A stretch of DNA of 64,000 nt, taken from assembly GCF_001039355.2 (NCBI RefSeq), contig NW_019774736.1:968542-1032541 (forward strand), given 5' to 3'. Each line of letters starts with the position of its first letter. Position 1 is the stretch's first letter. Shown here piece by piece: positions 1-13,919 of the stretch. The position numbers and the translations under genes were made by a program. Source of the stretch: Lingula anatina (taxonomy: Eukaryota > Brachiopoda > Lingulata > Lingulida > Lingulidae). Below the pieces are notes generated by a model. It ran no database searches, had not been told where the DNA came from, and saw only the letters and a list, made by a program, of their open reading frames with translations.

Positions 1-3000
1 TACTTCATAAAACTATTTGATACATGCTCTGAATGTTCCAAAAAATGTTTTTTCTTAAAGAATTGTTTCAAAGTTAAACTGCCCTCCTGACATAAGCCAG
101 AAAATCTGTCTGTCTGATCAAACTATCAAATACATCTGTTTTAACAAGAAGCCTGGTCTACCAGCAGCAACAACTACAGAGTTGATTTCAGTATCTAGCA
201 CTGATGAAACAGCCATAAAAATTGAAGTAAAATGCTTCATTTTTCATTTCTGTATCACACTAGAAAGAAAATCTGAGTATGCCATAAAAGAGGGTCTGAT
301 AAATATAGACAGTTTTTATATTCCCATTTTAGTTTGAACAGAATATTAAAGAACTCTGCTAAAAAAACTGAATCAATATAAAAGGTGTTAAAATTCCTGT
401 CCTATCTTACTCAGGCAGATTCAGCTCAGATTTGACAGAGAAAAGTGAATCATGAGGCATCCACTCGGAGCAAAAAATAGCCTTTAAATTACAGCAAGCT
501 GGTGTGGGTCCAGCAGACATCCCACAGTCTTAACTAAAAAAATAAGGGTGATCACGGGTGAATGATTCTTCAAGTCTTTGATAAAGAACCTATAAAATTT
601 CCACTGTTTTCTGCCCTCACCTTCGTGCTCGGGTTTCCCCAATTAAAAGAAACAAGTCTCTTGATAGAGACGATTTTTTCAAACTGAAGTGTATGATCCA
701 ATATGCTTCAAAGCACATTCTGAAAGCAGCTCAGAAAAATTTGCTATCATTTCCAGAGATCACATGTACCCCGTCAGCTTACACGAGAAAGTAGTAAGAT
801 TGTAATTATGGCTTCTTACGCTCTGACAATTCGGCTATACAGTGCAAGGAATGGTTGCACGTCTTTAGTGTAATCAACTGGTAAATAAGACTCACTGGAA
901 GGACGGCGCCTGCCCAGTTCATTCTAGATTTGAGTCATGTTTTTTATTCAATTTAGAAGACTTTTTACACCTGCTTAATGGATTTCTTTCTTCTCTGAGA
1001 GCCAGATCTAACAGTGAAATTGATTCCCCCTGGCTTACATTCCTTCACATCATCTAATAACCATAAATCACACATTAGCCAATTAGAAAGGGTGGGTCAG
1101 TCTGGCCAAGTGCAATATTAACCCTCAAGATGAAAAACTTAAAAACTGCCCACCATCAAAAATCTGAGCTAATATGACTCAAAGTCCAAATCACTGTAAT
1201 TCTGTAAGTCATTTATTTATCATGATACAATCAACCATGATACTAGAGCAGGGAACAAGATAGCAAAGTGTAATCAAACTTTTTGACCAAACATGAGATG
1301 GTCGTAGACAAAGAAAAAAGGTAAAAACAACACGCCAGACCTGGACTCTAGTTTGCATAAAACCCACTTAGCTGATCAAACCAAATGCACGGGTTCCTAT
1401 GCAACAATGGACTCCATGCTTAAAATTGGGCACCCTACAGTCTCTAGGTCAAAGCACAGAGATATATAAAATACAAAATTTCTGTAATTTTGACAGAGCA
1501 CATCTGTGTTATGGTTCCACTCTAAAAAATGTTTTTTTGAAAAAGAAGACCTTATCAATTCAACTGCAATTTCATCAAAGTCAAGTATCCAAACATTAAT
1601 GAAAAATTAGCATCAATTTTCAGCCACGAAAGAAAACACAGACAAGCAAATGATATCTGAGATATTTTGCTCAAAGCAGAATGACCCAAAGTTTATCAAA
1701 ACAGCCCACATTTGAGCCCAGGGGGAAGACAGGCACTCAACTCAACTTCTCCTCTACGAGTAGATTCCAATCCCACATGCAATCTATATTAAGAGTAATT
1801 TTCTTTTCTTTCGTCTCACAAGCTCTGTGCATCAACAACAGGGCTCTGTAGTTTTCAAATCAGATCTGTGAGAATTCACTTTTAAGGTAGGGCTATCTGG
1901 ACTTTCAATCTCAATGGTCATTTTTAAGAGGATGGTTTTTCATGACATGAATCATTTGTTTCATGCCTATGATTTGATTATTTCTTCTCTCCCACTGGAC
2001 ACTTCCTCATTAGAATTGATCATGCATGTCCATTATAGGACCAGTCACTGTGGTCACTAAGACTGTCCACTTTTTCACCAATCAGCCAACTCTATGCTGC
2101 TTGGATAGGAATATAGTGCTAATAAAATATGTGTTGAAACAGTCCATTGTTCATCGGGTTATCAAATATTGGAATACTTTATCAGAACATTCCACTTCAT
2201 GAAATACTGGTCAGGTAACCCAAAGTGGAGGAAAGGAGAAGAGGGGGGAGGGGGGGGGAAGAGACATTTTTCAAATATTGATTAATTGAGCAAATGTCTA
2301 CAAATGATTTACATAGCACTCCCCCTCCATTATGTAAAGAAGGCCTTGGTTCTCACCATGGGGTGCCTTATACTTGACTTATGTCAATAGGATCTTTCTT
2401 AAAACAAAGTTTAAGAGAGGAGTCATACAGATTTCTTGCTCATTGATCACACTCCGTAAACAAATGAGGCTAAATGCTTTTATAATTACATCAAGAATCA
2501 GTGGGTTTTCCTTAAAATCCTGGCAAATTTTTTTCTATTTTATTCAGTATTTCTGTTTTCTTTGATTTATATCAGAGATCTATATTCATTCAATTAATTC
2601 TGCTCCTTTTTAACCAACTAATCAGAGAGAATGATTCCCCCTCGTGGGATATATTGTCAGTCAAACAAGCTCCTGACATTGATTTTTTCTATGCACAAGG
2701 AATTTTGATAAGTTTACTCTTAGCACAGACTCAATCTAACACAACAAACACAAAATAATCCAATATTCTATGCCCTGGCTATAGGTGAAAGGGAGCTGGC
2801 TTGGAAAATATTTGTCAGCTGTTCGGCAAAGTTTGCTTGAACTTTTCTGCACCGCTTGGGATCTCAGTAAGCACAACAAGAGAGTGAGCGGACAGCATCA
2901 CTAAAGAGTTTTCATAGGAAATCTGCATCCTTTTATCTATGATACCCCTGGTTTCTGTAATTCTAAATACACAACCACCCAAAGTTATGTGTTCCTTATC

Positions 3001-6000
3001 TAAACTCTTCCCACCTACCAACCAGCTCTCTCAGATATCAAGAAACCAACATTGCACACATGCATGCAGACACCCATTAACTTCACAACTGGATTTAATC
3101 TACAGAAATATAAATATGTATTCTGAAGGGGAATGAGGGATTAAGGAATTCAATGCAAAACTTCAGTTTTCCCCATTAGAATATGAAGGTGGAAAAGTTT
3201 TGTAGAGAATTCTAAGCACATCAAAAATGATAAGGGCTGAGCATGTATCTGCCTAGATCTGTTTCCAGTTTTTCATTCAAAGCAGACATAGATCTCAAAA
3301 AGATATACAAATTAAATGACTCTGATGATTTTTATGAAGCAAACTGCGGCTTTAGATGAATGGCAACACGCTGAGAATAGGACATACAGTCTGACCTCAC
3401 TGTAAAAAAATAACCTGCATAAAACAATTTATTTCATATTGTGTTATCTCTTTGTCTGTCTGATTGATAGAGGCAGTTAGAATAGAGAGACAACCACTGC
3501 ATGTGACAATGTTAAATCAATCTAAAATGACATGTCCCTAAAACAAGTTTCAATAGAAAATTTTATTTAATATCCAAGTCATAATTCAAATGCAATTGTT
3601 TATAAATTGTGAATCCCAGACATAGTGCAATATAGGTATCCCCTTTCCCCAAGGCCAAAGGAAGTGAAAAAATAATAGAACTTAATGTAGAATTATGGTG
3701 AAAGCAGAGAGCTTTGCAGTAATCAGCTTATTTTACCCATATGTATGTCAACATAGGGAGGCCCCTTTAAATACAGCCTTAATGACCGCTCACTAATCCT
3801 TCAAAGAGAGAACTGTGAGTTGAAAGGCTGGCAAACCAAGTTTGTAAATACAGTAAGGACGAAATAAGAGAACTTTGAAAACATTATGGGTATGCTAAGC
3901 CCTTTGTGAAAACTGTCCCTTTCTTTTAACCTGCGGGAAACCCGCTTGCGAAAACTATGGGCAGACGGAGTGTAAGACAACAAAGGAACTCATATACTCA
4001 GTATGAGTCTTCAGTCTAGAAATAATTTCACTCCCAAAAAACACTAACAAAATAAGACAATCTTGCAGCCGGTTTCATCAGGGAATTGTTTTTGTGAACT
4101 TGTTCAACAATGGCACAAACATTAGTATGTTAATGATATTAATAATGACAGCCTTTAATTTGGTCACAGCACAAAGAAGAATAAAGTATGACAGTCATTT
4201 ACAGGTAATATTTTAAACATGAGCAAAAGTCACCTGTACAACACAAAGATGCCACTGATGGCCACCAGGTCAAACGCAATAGGAAAATTAAGCCCTCCAC
4301 CAACCTATTTCCTTTTATGCATACTCTGATACCATCTACCAATGAACCAAATGACAAGTGGCATGAACATTTTTCAGCAAGCCAAAAAGCTATATTCTGG
4401 TCTAATAACTTGTAGTGCATGACACTTGCCACAGTCAGTCATCAGCACTTAGAAGCTTTCTGTCTTTTTCAGATCCCTATCAATATGAATTTCCCCCTTT
4501 GGTTTTCATCAGATATGCAGCAGTTGCAGGTGAGACAGAAATACACCTGAGAGGAATGCATTGTGGGGAGGACTGGCTGCATCTTCAGTGGAGGCTTTGT
4601 TTTTATCAGTCACACTTGATTCATTATCAAGTGACCAGATGTCTTTGAGATAATTTCCCTTGCTAAGCAAAAACTTAGGTTTCATTGTGCTTGATAAGGA
4701 GAGATGATACAGATGAAAAGGTGTTATTTCGAATTAACTTTCATGGGATGTTCCAGAGCGGAGTTTAAAAAAGACTTCATGAAACTCAACCTGTTTTCAG
4801 CAGAATTTCTACTTTCTCTTACATATTGACACTGAAAAAGATGAAGCATGAAAAGAAATGACATAAAGTTACAATGTTAATTCCAGAGAGACAAATTATA
4901 ACTTAAGAGACTTTTACAGCTCCTTTCTTTCACAATTAACCCAAAGATTTGTCTCAATTATTAATGTTATTCTGAATATAGCTGTATGTATGTGTGTGTT
5001 TGCACCTAAGAGCCACAAAGGGAGTTTATGTCAAGCAGTGGGAGAGGAAACTGTCAACACTTATACCAACTATTTATTGGTACTTCAGCTTGTGGAGCAA
5101 CAACCAACCAGGTGGGGAGAGAGGGCTTTTAATTAGTACTTCCTTCTACTAATCACTACCTAATTAGCTCACTACACACTATGGACAAGATACCATGGAG
5201 AAGTTGGTCAAATATTTCTTCTCATAAATTAAAATATTAGTCAATATTGGAAATGAAGATTGTACATTAAATTTGTCAACCAATGACTGGGATTCATTTT
5301 ATTTCAAGTGAATACAAAATTTGAACGATTAATATCTTTATAATATAGAATAGGATATTTTCCCTCTAATTCATTTTATGATAAGGACTGGGTTTATATT
5401 TTCAATTTATTTTTTAATCTTTCAAAAATTTCTTGTAAATAAAATATCATGATACAGGTATGACTTATATTCTATATATGCAAATAGTAAAGAATAGGAA
5501 CAAATGCATTTTCACCTTTCTATTAATGAGTTGATTCATCAGATATGACCTCATCAATTTTCGTTAAAACCCCCACATCAGGTTCTTTTTATCATTTCAA
5601 AAATTCAAAATGTCTGCCTTACATAATTCAATACAACCAGGCTTCTGTTGTAGTGACTAGTTCCTTCTATTTTCGATATATATCTATTGTGGTTTCACTG
5701 ATCTGGAGAAATTCTATTCATGTTCTTTCAGCTTTCCAAATTGTAAACATTCCCATGTTGTGTGGCAGGTTTTACATAAACATCCAACCTGTAGCAGTGA
5801 CTTCATGGGGAAATAATTTTTAATTAAAGAAACAACACAATTTTGAAGGCCCTGTATATAATCCTTAAGGAGAGGGGAAAGGCGTAGGCTTTTCAAAACG
5901 AACCTTGTTGTTTGTTGTCAAAGAGGGTTTTTCTTGCTGTGTGAATGATTTCAGCAACCCTTTCACTCTACTTCAATCTACACTGCTTTGGATAACTTAT

Positions 6001-9000
6001 TTACCACAATGTATCACAAATACAGTACAGGGCAATGCCAGTGTGTTTTGTTCAGTTAAACTAACTCAGTAGGCACTTCAACTGCCATTTTTGGAAGCAA
6101 ACTGTAACTTGAAGCTAGGCATTAAGCCAAGTCCACAAAGTCCAGTACAATTTTAGGGATCAAATGTTAAGAAAACTGTTTGTAACTATAACAAATCACA
6201 GATCATGATTTACTCATTAAATTCCTGTCCTTTTATGACAGTCTTTTAACAACCCGCTTTTCAGCTGGGATGAAGGAAGATATTATTTCTGCCTAAGAGC
6301 CTCAGACATAAAAGAAACAGCTCCAAAATAAATAAAAATTCTTATAGTCATTTTAGTTAAATGACTTGAGGACTTTTATTAAGATGAAAAAGTCAAGTAT
6401 ATCACCATAAAAAGGAGGGGGGGAAAGCTTGATGGCCACTTAATTCCTTGAGTGGAGTTGATAAATCATTTTCACCCGAGATGGCATGACATTTTTGATG
6501 TTGTCTCATTTTTACCTACGCTCAAACAATGCACCTGTTTTAACGTGAGAAGACAGCCGTGAACAACAATGATTTATCACTTACACTAAAAACATAGCTG
6601 TCCTTTTTTATAATGGTGTAATTTCAAGTTATTCCATTCAGTGTAAGTGATCTCACATTATTCTGAAACCAATCAGCTAAACAATAGCCACTGCCGCTGT
6701 GCATATTCAGATAAATTGTAATTCACCATTCTCAAAGACTCAGTGTACCATGTTTGCAGGCAAAATTAACAGACCAATCAAAAGACAGATGTAACATTCT
6801 TTTTTTTTTTTTTTTTTGGGGGGGGGGGGGTGGGGGACTTTTCGTTCATATTGACAGATTACCAGGTGGGTGTTCATGGCATCTGCTGTGTTAAAAATCT
6901 GGCTAATAAAACTTAAACCTGACCATCATACATTGTTCAACGGGCTTTTGTATTTTCAGTATGACCTCCACTGCATCTCTGCAATTCTTCCTAAATATTT
7001 ATAAGTTGTACTTGCTTTATCTGTCACGAATTTGTCTGCTCTACAAACTACGGGCGTGGGTTGTATTTTAAAACACCTTGTTCTTGGCATGAATAAAATT
7101 CTTTGTGTGTCTTAATCCTTGGAGACAACATTTTGATTAGCTGTACTAAGTCGTAGTAAAGGTGATTAAGCTTTAGGCCATGTCAAGCTTCGTCTCCAGT
7201 TCCATGATCTAAGACCTTAAGGTGGCATAAAGCTTGGTGGGACATTTTTTCGTCATTCAAGGTGTGCTCATAGCTGAAATTGACTCTGTTCAAATTTCAT
7301 ATTATGATTCATTTCAAATTTAGCCACCATTTATTCAAGACCTATATCTGGTTTGCATTACCACTCCACAGAAAGGTTCCTCTGTTAACCAGGGGTTGCA
7401 GACTTGGAAAAAGGACCTGGGACAGCAATAATCAGTTTACATAGTTAACTGACGTATTATTCTCAAGTTTGGCACTTTTCTCGTCACTCACATTCCTGGG
7501 TTGTATAGCAATAATACTTGTCTTAATATGAATGAGGTCCTGAACTTTTCTAGTCATACACAAAGGTAATTTTGAATTCGTTACACCTGGCAGTTGTACC
7601 TCAATGTATACACAGTTTGGTAAACTATGTGTCATATTTCTACTTATACACTGGTAAAATAGGCTATTAAATTAACAATTCTGTTTCTACCAGTCTCTTT
7701 TTTGAACTAGGGTTTCAAAATCGGGAAGCGGCCTGTGTCTATACACCATCTGTAAATGGTCCCAACTCGGGGACAAAAATTCATGAATACTAATGATTAT
7801 CAAACACTGGGTAAGAATATCTCTTTCAACAAAATTGGAGGATTTTCGTCTGTATGCTTAGGTAACAAAACATCACCTTCTTTTTATCAAAAGAGGCTCA
7901 ATAGCAACCAATTTAATTTGAATTTGACTGGCATGTCCTCAGATTTACAAACACTGGACGGAGTAGTTACTGAGATATATCTGGGGTAGCTAGGGAAATC
8001 TGGAGTGCAGTGATTAAACAAGAAAGAAAAATGGCTGAGTATCAATCAATTAATATTTGCAAAATCCCTGCAAGATTTGTGGGTACACGAGAAATGAATA
8101 TTTGTCTGGTAAAATACAATGGATATATATGTATATTGACAAATGTTATCTTAAGATACCAACATGTATGTGCTCAATCATTTTGGTTGGGATACATAAA
8201 AAAATTCAACTGACTGTCAACTTATTTTCACCTTAAAAAAAAAAAAAAAGAGTTTATGATCCTTAAATTGTTTCCTTCTCTTTTTATAAGGCCATGAAAA
8301 ATTATCTGAGAAGAAAATTGGCCTGATAAAATATCTGCTTAGCTTGGGGCTAGCTTGAGAATAACAACAACAAATCTATGAATGATCTAGGCATTTGACA
8401 ATAAGCAAAGAAATGTCCCTTAATTTGCGACCCAAAAAGTAAAATTATCAATCCTTATAGTACAACTCTGAATGAATGAATGTGGCTTATTGACAAATCT
8501 TGTGCTCTCCATGTTCAATAGCATGACATTTATTTTGCAATTCTATTGGGCAATCAATGCTAGGAACAATAAGAAAGTATTTTCAAATTGCCATCAAAGA
8601 GCAGTTAGCAAATACATTCTCTCAATCTTATCCACAGAGATATACTTGTATGAAGTATATCAATTCTATTACAGATGTCATTTTAAGTTACAGATCTTAA
8701 TAAATTCAGAATCAGTGAAACTAAATCTTTAGATTAGTTACAGAACAAACAAAAAATACCTTCATAATAATTCCTTTTTTATACCATAAAAATCTTTGTT
8801 GTTTAATAACTTAGTTGTGGGTAGGTTGACATGGGCGGCATACTGAAGTTAATCAATACAGAAACATGGGTTTATCAGTTTTCTGATAACATATAATGAT
8901 TAACAGTCCCGAGAACAGGTCAAGATTTCCCCCCAAAATCAATACCTAGTCTTACCACAAAAAATATTCAAAGGTGCCTACTATTTGTTAATTAATATAA

Positions 9001-9884
9001 TGGGATTTTAAAAAGGAATAACAGCACAAATTATAATTCAATCCATATGAAACATCAGACAAAAATTAATCAGAAAGGACTTTCATGTTCACGGTGAAAT
9101 AAAAACTTATCAAAAACAGTAGAACTGCTCTGGCAAAAAAGGTATAAATCAAGGCAGCAGACATGATGTAGGCCACATTTCTTTGGCTCAGATTTTCTAG
9201 TGAAAGTCGGATTATGGGCTAATGCCGAGAGATTTGGGTCCAGTTCTTAAATCAGCAAAGACCGATTAGAGACAGACCATGAAAAATCTTAAAAGGCTTG
9301 CAGGAAGTGTAAGGCACCAAGTGACTTTCCAAGTAAACTTATAGCAGGGTTTAATTAATGAAAAATAAATACAGACATTATTTTTCAAACAATTCCTTTC
9401 CATGTACTCAAGTATTGGCTATGCTTTTGAAAGCTCTGCAAAAACATGAACACAAGGGGTGGCTTGAGGTCTGTTGATTTTGTAGAACTTATACCTCCAA
9501 TTTTCATCCTTTCTCCCATCTCCAGCTAAATCTAGCTTATCCACTTTTCAAATTCAAGTTGGTATATAAACAAATAATCTCTCAATGTTTGTGTAATTTC
9601 ATATAATATTCAGAAGTCTTAATTTCTATAATGGTAGTTGAATAGATTTTAGTTTGACAATGAAGAGGCTTCCAGTGGCTAATCTAAAATTATATGGTAA
9701 GTCCATGGTGCCTCTAATCAAGAAGCCATCAATTTGAGCTTTCTTATGTAAATGTCTTGCATTTAATTTGCATCAAAGATCAAGAAAACTGTGATAACAT
9801 TGTTACAAAACAAGAGAACTACTGATGACAGACTTTGATCAAGTATGGGTCACTATCATATTCATTAAATAAAGAAAAAATTCT
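1..9884. other. AT-rich region with no recognised gene
   Basis: No open frame here has family features or flanking splice sites that I could support. The longest frames (92 codons at 5545-5823 on +, 77 codons at 4199-4432 on - and 4415-4648 on +) are of a size expected by chance in AT-rich DNA. The stretch could be intergenic or could be introns of the - strand gene whose first exon lies at 11020-11147. Low-complexity tracts include a purine/G run at 2227-2263 and a T run followed by a G run at about 6800-6835. No RNA gene was recognised. Confidence 0.5.
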
Positions 9885-11019
9885 CAAACCTTTATCTTAA
9901 ATGGACCTGCTAAGTTAAAGAAGTCAAATCATAGGATATTTTCCTAACCCAAATTTTTGCCACAATAAAACCGCCATATGCGTGCAACAGTATTCAATGA
10001 AAATCCATGTTCATTCAGACAATGTTTTTTATTTGCTTATCCAACAAAGAAAGTCTTAGTAAGTCTGGTATTACGGGGTGGTCTGTAGAGAAATAATAAT
10101 ACACGCACCTGGCATAAAGCCCCTTTCACCTGCATTGTGAAATATTTGGTAACAAAACAATAACACTGCACAGGACTGGGGAGATGTGGCATGGATAAAA
10201 TTCCTTTAACATCACACTAAAAAATCAAAAATGTCTGCCTCTGTCCTCATGTATCTTTTCTTTATAAAGAAACTTTCAAGAAAAAACTTTGAAATAATTA
10301 TCCACAATGATCTTTGTTCACCACAGAAAAAATCCTCTTGGGGCTTAGCCTTGTGTGTCTCACTGTGAAGTGAGATATACAAACTTGAAGACCACCCTTC
10401 CTCAGACAAAGTTTTAATCTTCTTCACCTGCCTTGTCACCAACAATATAAAGTGAGAACACAATAATAACAACTTATGACACAAGGCTACTAAAAGGCAA
10501 CGATCTCTCCTGGAGTGACGGAATCACTGGGATTATCAACAAAAAGGAGTGAATTTGAATAGACAGGTGACTGAAAGTATCATGTCATTTGGAGCTATTA
10601 GTACAAACCCTGGTGGCCCTAGGCAATATTAAAGACGACCCGACTTTGCGGCCTCCCACCAAATCCCTTGAGGCACAAGGCCTCAAACACCAAAAAGCGT
10701 AATAAAATATAATAATCATTAAGAATTCTCTTTTTGTTATTTTCTAATTAATATCGAGTCAAAAAAAATCAATTACTCAACACTACTAAGCCTTTCTTTT
10801 TTCCAAGTTGACAGCAGTACACAATATGCGTTTGCCTTTAAAAACGCAAACGATGCCTTCCAATCCCAATCCTTCAGAATAGTAATCTCTCGGCGTAAAA
10901 AAAAATTTAAAAAGACCCAGATTAAAAAAAAGAAAAAAAAACTGTTAAATGAGCATGATGGTTGTGATGTAACCTAAATTATTTATATTTCATTTTTTCG
11001 TCAATAACTTTGTACTCAC

Positions 11020-11147
11020 ATTGGATTTGTTGCATTCCAGAAGACTTTCACATTCATAGTGTCTCCACTACTAGTACTACCTTCCTCTATCGCTTGTAGG
11101 CTGAGAACGATTAAATAGAGGCAAAGCCTCGATAGAAACCAAGGCAT
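11020..11147 (-). CDS. First coding exon of divergent secreted/membrane protein gene (copy A)
   Basis: On the - strand an ATG at 11147 opens a 42-codon frame. It begins MPWFLSRLCLYLIVLSLQ, a typical signal peptide, continues with a Ser/Thr-rich stretch, and ends at a strong donor (CCAAT|GTGAGT, phase 2). An upstream in-frame ATG at 11270 would bury the signal peptide 41 residues in, so the later start is preferred. The gene is head-to-head with P3H, separated by 619 bp. Later exons were not found. I do not recognise the family. The frame is identical in both copies, though the copies are too similar overall for that to be strong support. Confidence 0.5.
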
Positions 11148-11766
11148 TGCTTCTAAAGTTTGTCTATATGTCCTCCGCGCTCTGTCTAACATATCCTGTG
11201 TGTTTATAGTTTGTTCATAAGTCCTGATCGTACATATTCCAACATTATTCGATGAGCACCACTTCTTCACTGTTCCCTCACCAACTTTCTTCTGTCATGC
11301 TGGACCAGTCAACACTCCCGATATGGAAAGTCACGTGGACAGGTGAACGGGGAGCAAAAGGGGTAGCAGCTTACCTTTCCAGACGAGTTCATGGCATGTA
11401 GTTGGATGCTTTTTGTCTTAACAATATTGCCAAAAAAACCTCATTTGTGTTTTTCGTAAAACAGTACAAAAAGAATTATATATGAATAAAGAAAAATATA
11501 TATGGAGTTGATTATATGATCATAGTCCTTTCGTACCTATTCAGCCTAGCATAGGGCACCTGCTTTAAAATAATAAGAAAAACACAGGTGTAGTCTAGAA
11601 TCAAATTATCCCCAGAGTGACTGAATATGAATAAAATTCATTTTGTGAAACCAGTGCACTTCAGATATTCCTCGAATTTTGCTTTATACAACTATTTAAA
11701 TACATTGAAACAAACTGGCCAATGGGTTAGTCGGAAACGCGACTGTGACCTCAAGGTCAAATCAAG
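11148..11766. promoter_or_regulatory. Putative bidirectional promoter (copy A)
   Basis: This 619-bp interval lies between two divergent start codons, each followed by a signal peptide and a good donor. It contains an E-box CACGTG at 11332-11337, a CCAAT box at 11719-11723 and the TGACCTCAAGGTCA element at 11746-11759. No TATA box is well placed for the P3H start. Human P3H1 also has a close divergent neighbour (C1orf50), but the gene here starts with a signal peptide and is not obviously that one. Confidence 0.45.
11746..11759. promoter_or_regulatory. Nuclear-receptor-like element TGACCTCAAGGTCA (copy A)
   Basis: Two perfect AGGTCA half-sites point away from each other with a 2-base spacer (ER2). 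The right half extends to TCAAGGTCA, the consensus of monomeric ERR/NR5A sites. It lies 7 bases upstream of the P3H start codon. The copy B equivalent is at 16656-16669. Binding is inferred from consensus only. Confidence 0.35.
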
Positions 11767-12234
11767 ATGGCAGCCCCCGAAAACTCCAAGATTCGATGGC
11801 GTAGTGTTTGTATCGGAAAAATCACTGTAATAGTATGTACAATACTAACAATATTAACTCAGAAATGCTCAGCGTTACCAGACTTTCCTTCTGTAACCTA
11901 CGAGATGATGTACAGTGCCGGACTTGACGCATATTCCAACCAGAAATGGAGCGATTGTATGAAGTTTATGTCTCGAGCCATTGAAGATTATCATTTTTAC
12001 ACAGAAACTCTTGCAGAATGTAGACGATTGTGCACCAAAGCAAACAAATTCAATACTCAAAAACCGGTGGATATGCAGCTAGCTATCTTTGGAAACTATG
12101 TATATAAGTCAAACTGCATTAGAAAGTGTAAAATGACTAAATTTAAAACTCGACCTGACAACTACAGTGCCGAAGTTGATGAGGCCTTTGAAAATCTGAA
12201 GCCGTATGATTATTATCAGCTCTGTGCTTTCAAA
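11767..12234 (+). CDS. P3H exon 1, duplicate copy A
   Basis: 156 codons, identical in protein to exon 1 at 16677-17144: signal peptide, a TPR-like helix pair and the CRRLC and CIRKC motifs, ending in phase 0 at AAA|GTGAGT. The ATG has A at -3 and G at +4. One synonymous change was noted (AAT versus AAC, Asn96). If the duplication were real, this would be an extra 5' exon driven by its own promoter. It is more likely the other allele. Confidence 0.8.
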
Positions 12235-13310
12235 GTGAGTAAAACAGAGTGCTTTTTTAACTTTTGTTAGTGGTTTAATGTCGATTCTTTAGAAATAGCG
12301 TTGTTAATTTTTCAGCTGACGTGGCCTGTTTGTGCCAAGAGTTTTATCACGTACTCCGTTTCCACTGCCTCTAGCATAATTCAAATGCCTGAAGGGTTAA
12401 AAGCAGCAGTACACATTTGTGGGCGTTTTATAGCTTAAACCTTCATTTAGCCATAATAGTGTTTTTTTCTTGGACCCTATTATCTTAAAATATAAATCTA
12501 TTTTTGATGATAGGCATTATGTCATGGTGTCATCATTGTATGCATATTTTTATACCAACACCTAACTGACTTATGTTTTATTATGATGTTCATAAAACCG
12601 ATTTTTAATATAAGCAAAATGGGTCTTTTTGACACCCTTAAGCAGAAATGAGAAACAAGTTAAACTCTCTATTGCTGATCTGTTTTTCCTAAAAACATCT
12701 GGCATAGGGTATACATAAATAGAACTCTGGCAGTTTCAGCCATGCTTGCAGAGGGCAGGTGTTTTGCTATTAAAAGGTAGTATAGGCATACGCTGTAGAG
12801 CATGCTGACCATGCATTCTGTGGCATTTATTCCTCTTACCAGCCCCTGACTATGTATAATGAATATGTGAGGAAACACTTCTGATATTACACCTGGCCCT
12901 TGACCTTCTCATCCCTGAAAATGTTTTTGGTAGAAGGTATAAGTATTTGGGATGTAACCACTGAAGAACCGTACTATTTAACCCACTGTACATAGATCTT
13001 ATAAGTTGTTAATACTGTCTGTTAACATTATTAGAATATGTGTTTATAGGCTTCAGCCGTTTACTTTTTAGATAATAAATGTTTTCCCCAATAAATGGAT
13101 GATTTAAAAATCATTCTATGATATATAAACAGCCTGATTTGGAACAAACTTTTTTGTTTTCTATATATATATTGCTTAGAAAAAAAACCCAACAGAATGG
13201 AAACATTGACGTAGTCTTGTTAAATTTTTATCATGATAGGCTGCTCACCTTTACATCATATTTATATTTATTTCACATATTTTATTAATGATTTTATTGT
13301 AATTGCATAG
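12235..13310 (+). other. P3H intron 1 (copy A)
   Basis: This 1.08-kb intron runs from GTGAGT to TTGCATAG and holds nothing recognised. Copy B intron 1 (17145-18218) is nearly the same, with a 10-base indel near 12995 and a slightly longer TA run near 18063. Confidence 0.7.
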
Positions 13311-13463
13311 ATACAACTTTATCAGCATGCTGCTGCTGCTGCCTATACATTCCTGCTAAGTAACAAAGACAATGAGGCCATGCAGAAGAATATCCACTAC
13401 TATCGAAGCCTGCCCCAAGTGAAAGATGAATTTTTTGTAAACTTGGAAGAAAAACCTTATCAG
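13311..13463 (+). CDS. P3H exon 2, duplicate copy A
   Basis: 51 codons in phase 0 between ..TTGCATAG and CAG|GTGAGA. It contains a run of four Ala and the stretch AYTFLLSNKDNEAM typical of the leprecan N-terminal region. It is identical in protein to exon 2 of copy B at 18219-18371. Confidence 0.8.
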
Positions 13464-13543
13464 GTGAGAAAAAAGGATTCTAACCAAACATTGCAGTATG
13501 TTGGCACACCCTACATTATTGAACTGTCATACAAGTCTTTTAA

Positions 13544-13919
13544 AGGTACATACGAACCGAGCATCGGTGGAGCGTGGATTCCCAGTAACACATGTAAACC
13601 ACTTCTACTAGTTTCTTATATGACTCTAATAAATTTGACATGCCAAGGGATAAACTGAATAAATCACCTGATCAGCCATAAAAGAGCTTTAGAGTGCTCC
13701 TTTCTTTAAATTTTTGGTTGTCAATTTAACCTACTTTCGTGACCTACTTTCTGCCCCATTGACATACAGCATAGAATGCTGGCAGAAAAATCTGTTCAAA
13801 CATCACTTTCGGGTAAAATTAAACAATGCCTTTTGGTAATTCTCTTAGTTATACTACTTGAAACTATATGCTGGCATTTGGTTGGTTTTTATGACAAAAA
13901 ATTGACTTTGTATGTATCT
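13544..13919 (+). mobile_element. 376-bp TTAA-flanked inverted-repeat element (MITE-like)
   Basis: The element starts AGGTACATACGAA and ends with the inverted partner of AGATACATACAAA (11 of 13 bases match). TTAA stands directly on both sides (13540-13543 and 13920-13923). Copy B has an uninterrupted ...AGTCTTTTAAGTCTTAT with one TTAA at the same place. This is the signature of a TTAA-targeting DNA transposon, as in the piggyBac superfamily. The element has no coding capacity, so it would be non-autonomous. It sits in intron 2 of copy A. Confidence 0.85.

Noticed and set aside
2815-3021. 68-codon - strand frame with a possible acceptor (TTGGTAG)
   Set aside because: Protein-like in composition but with no donor-side or neighbouring exon evidence; its length is within chance for this base composition.
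10212-10484. 90-codon - strand frame, duplicated at 15121-15393
   Set aside because: Considered as a later exon of the divergent gene. No convincing acceptor or domain was seen, and its conservation between copies only reflects the duplication.
13380-13658. 92-codon open frame through P3H exon 2 of copy A
   Set aside because: It reads past the exon 2 donor (CAG|GTGAGA) into the intron and the TTAA element. Copy B breaks differently, so only the exon part is real.
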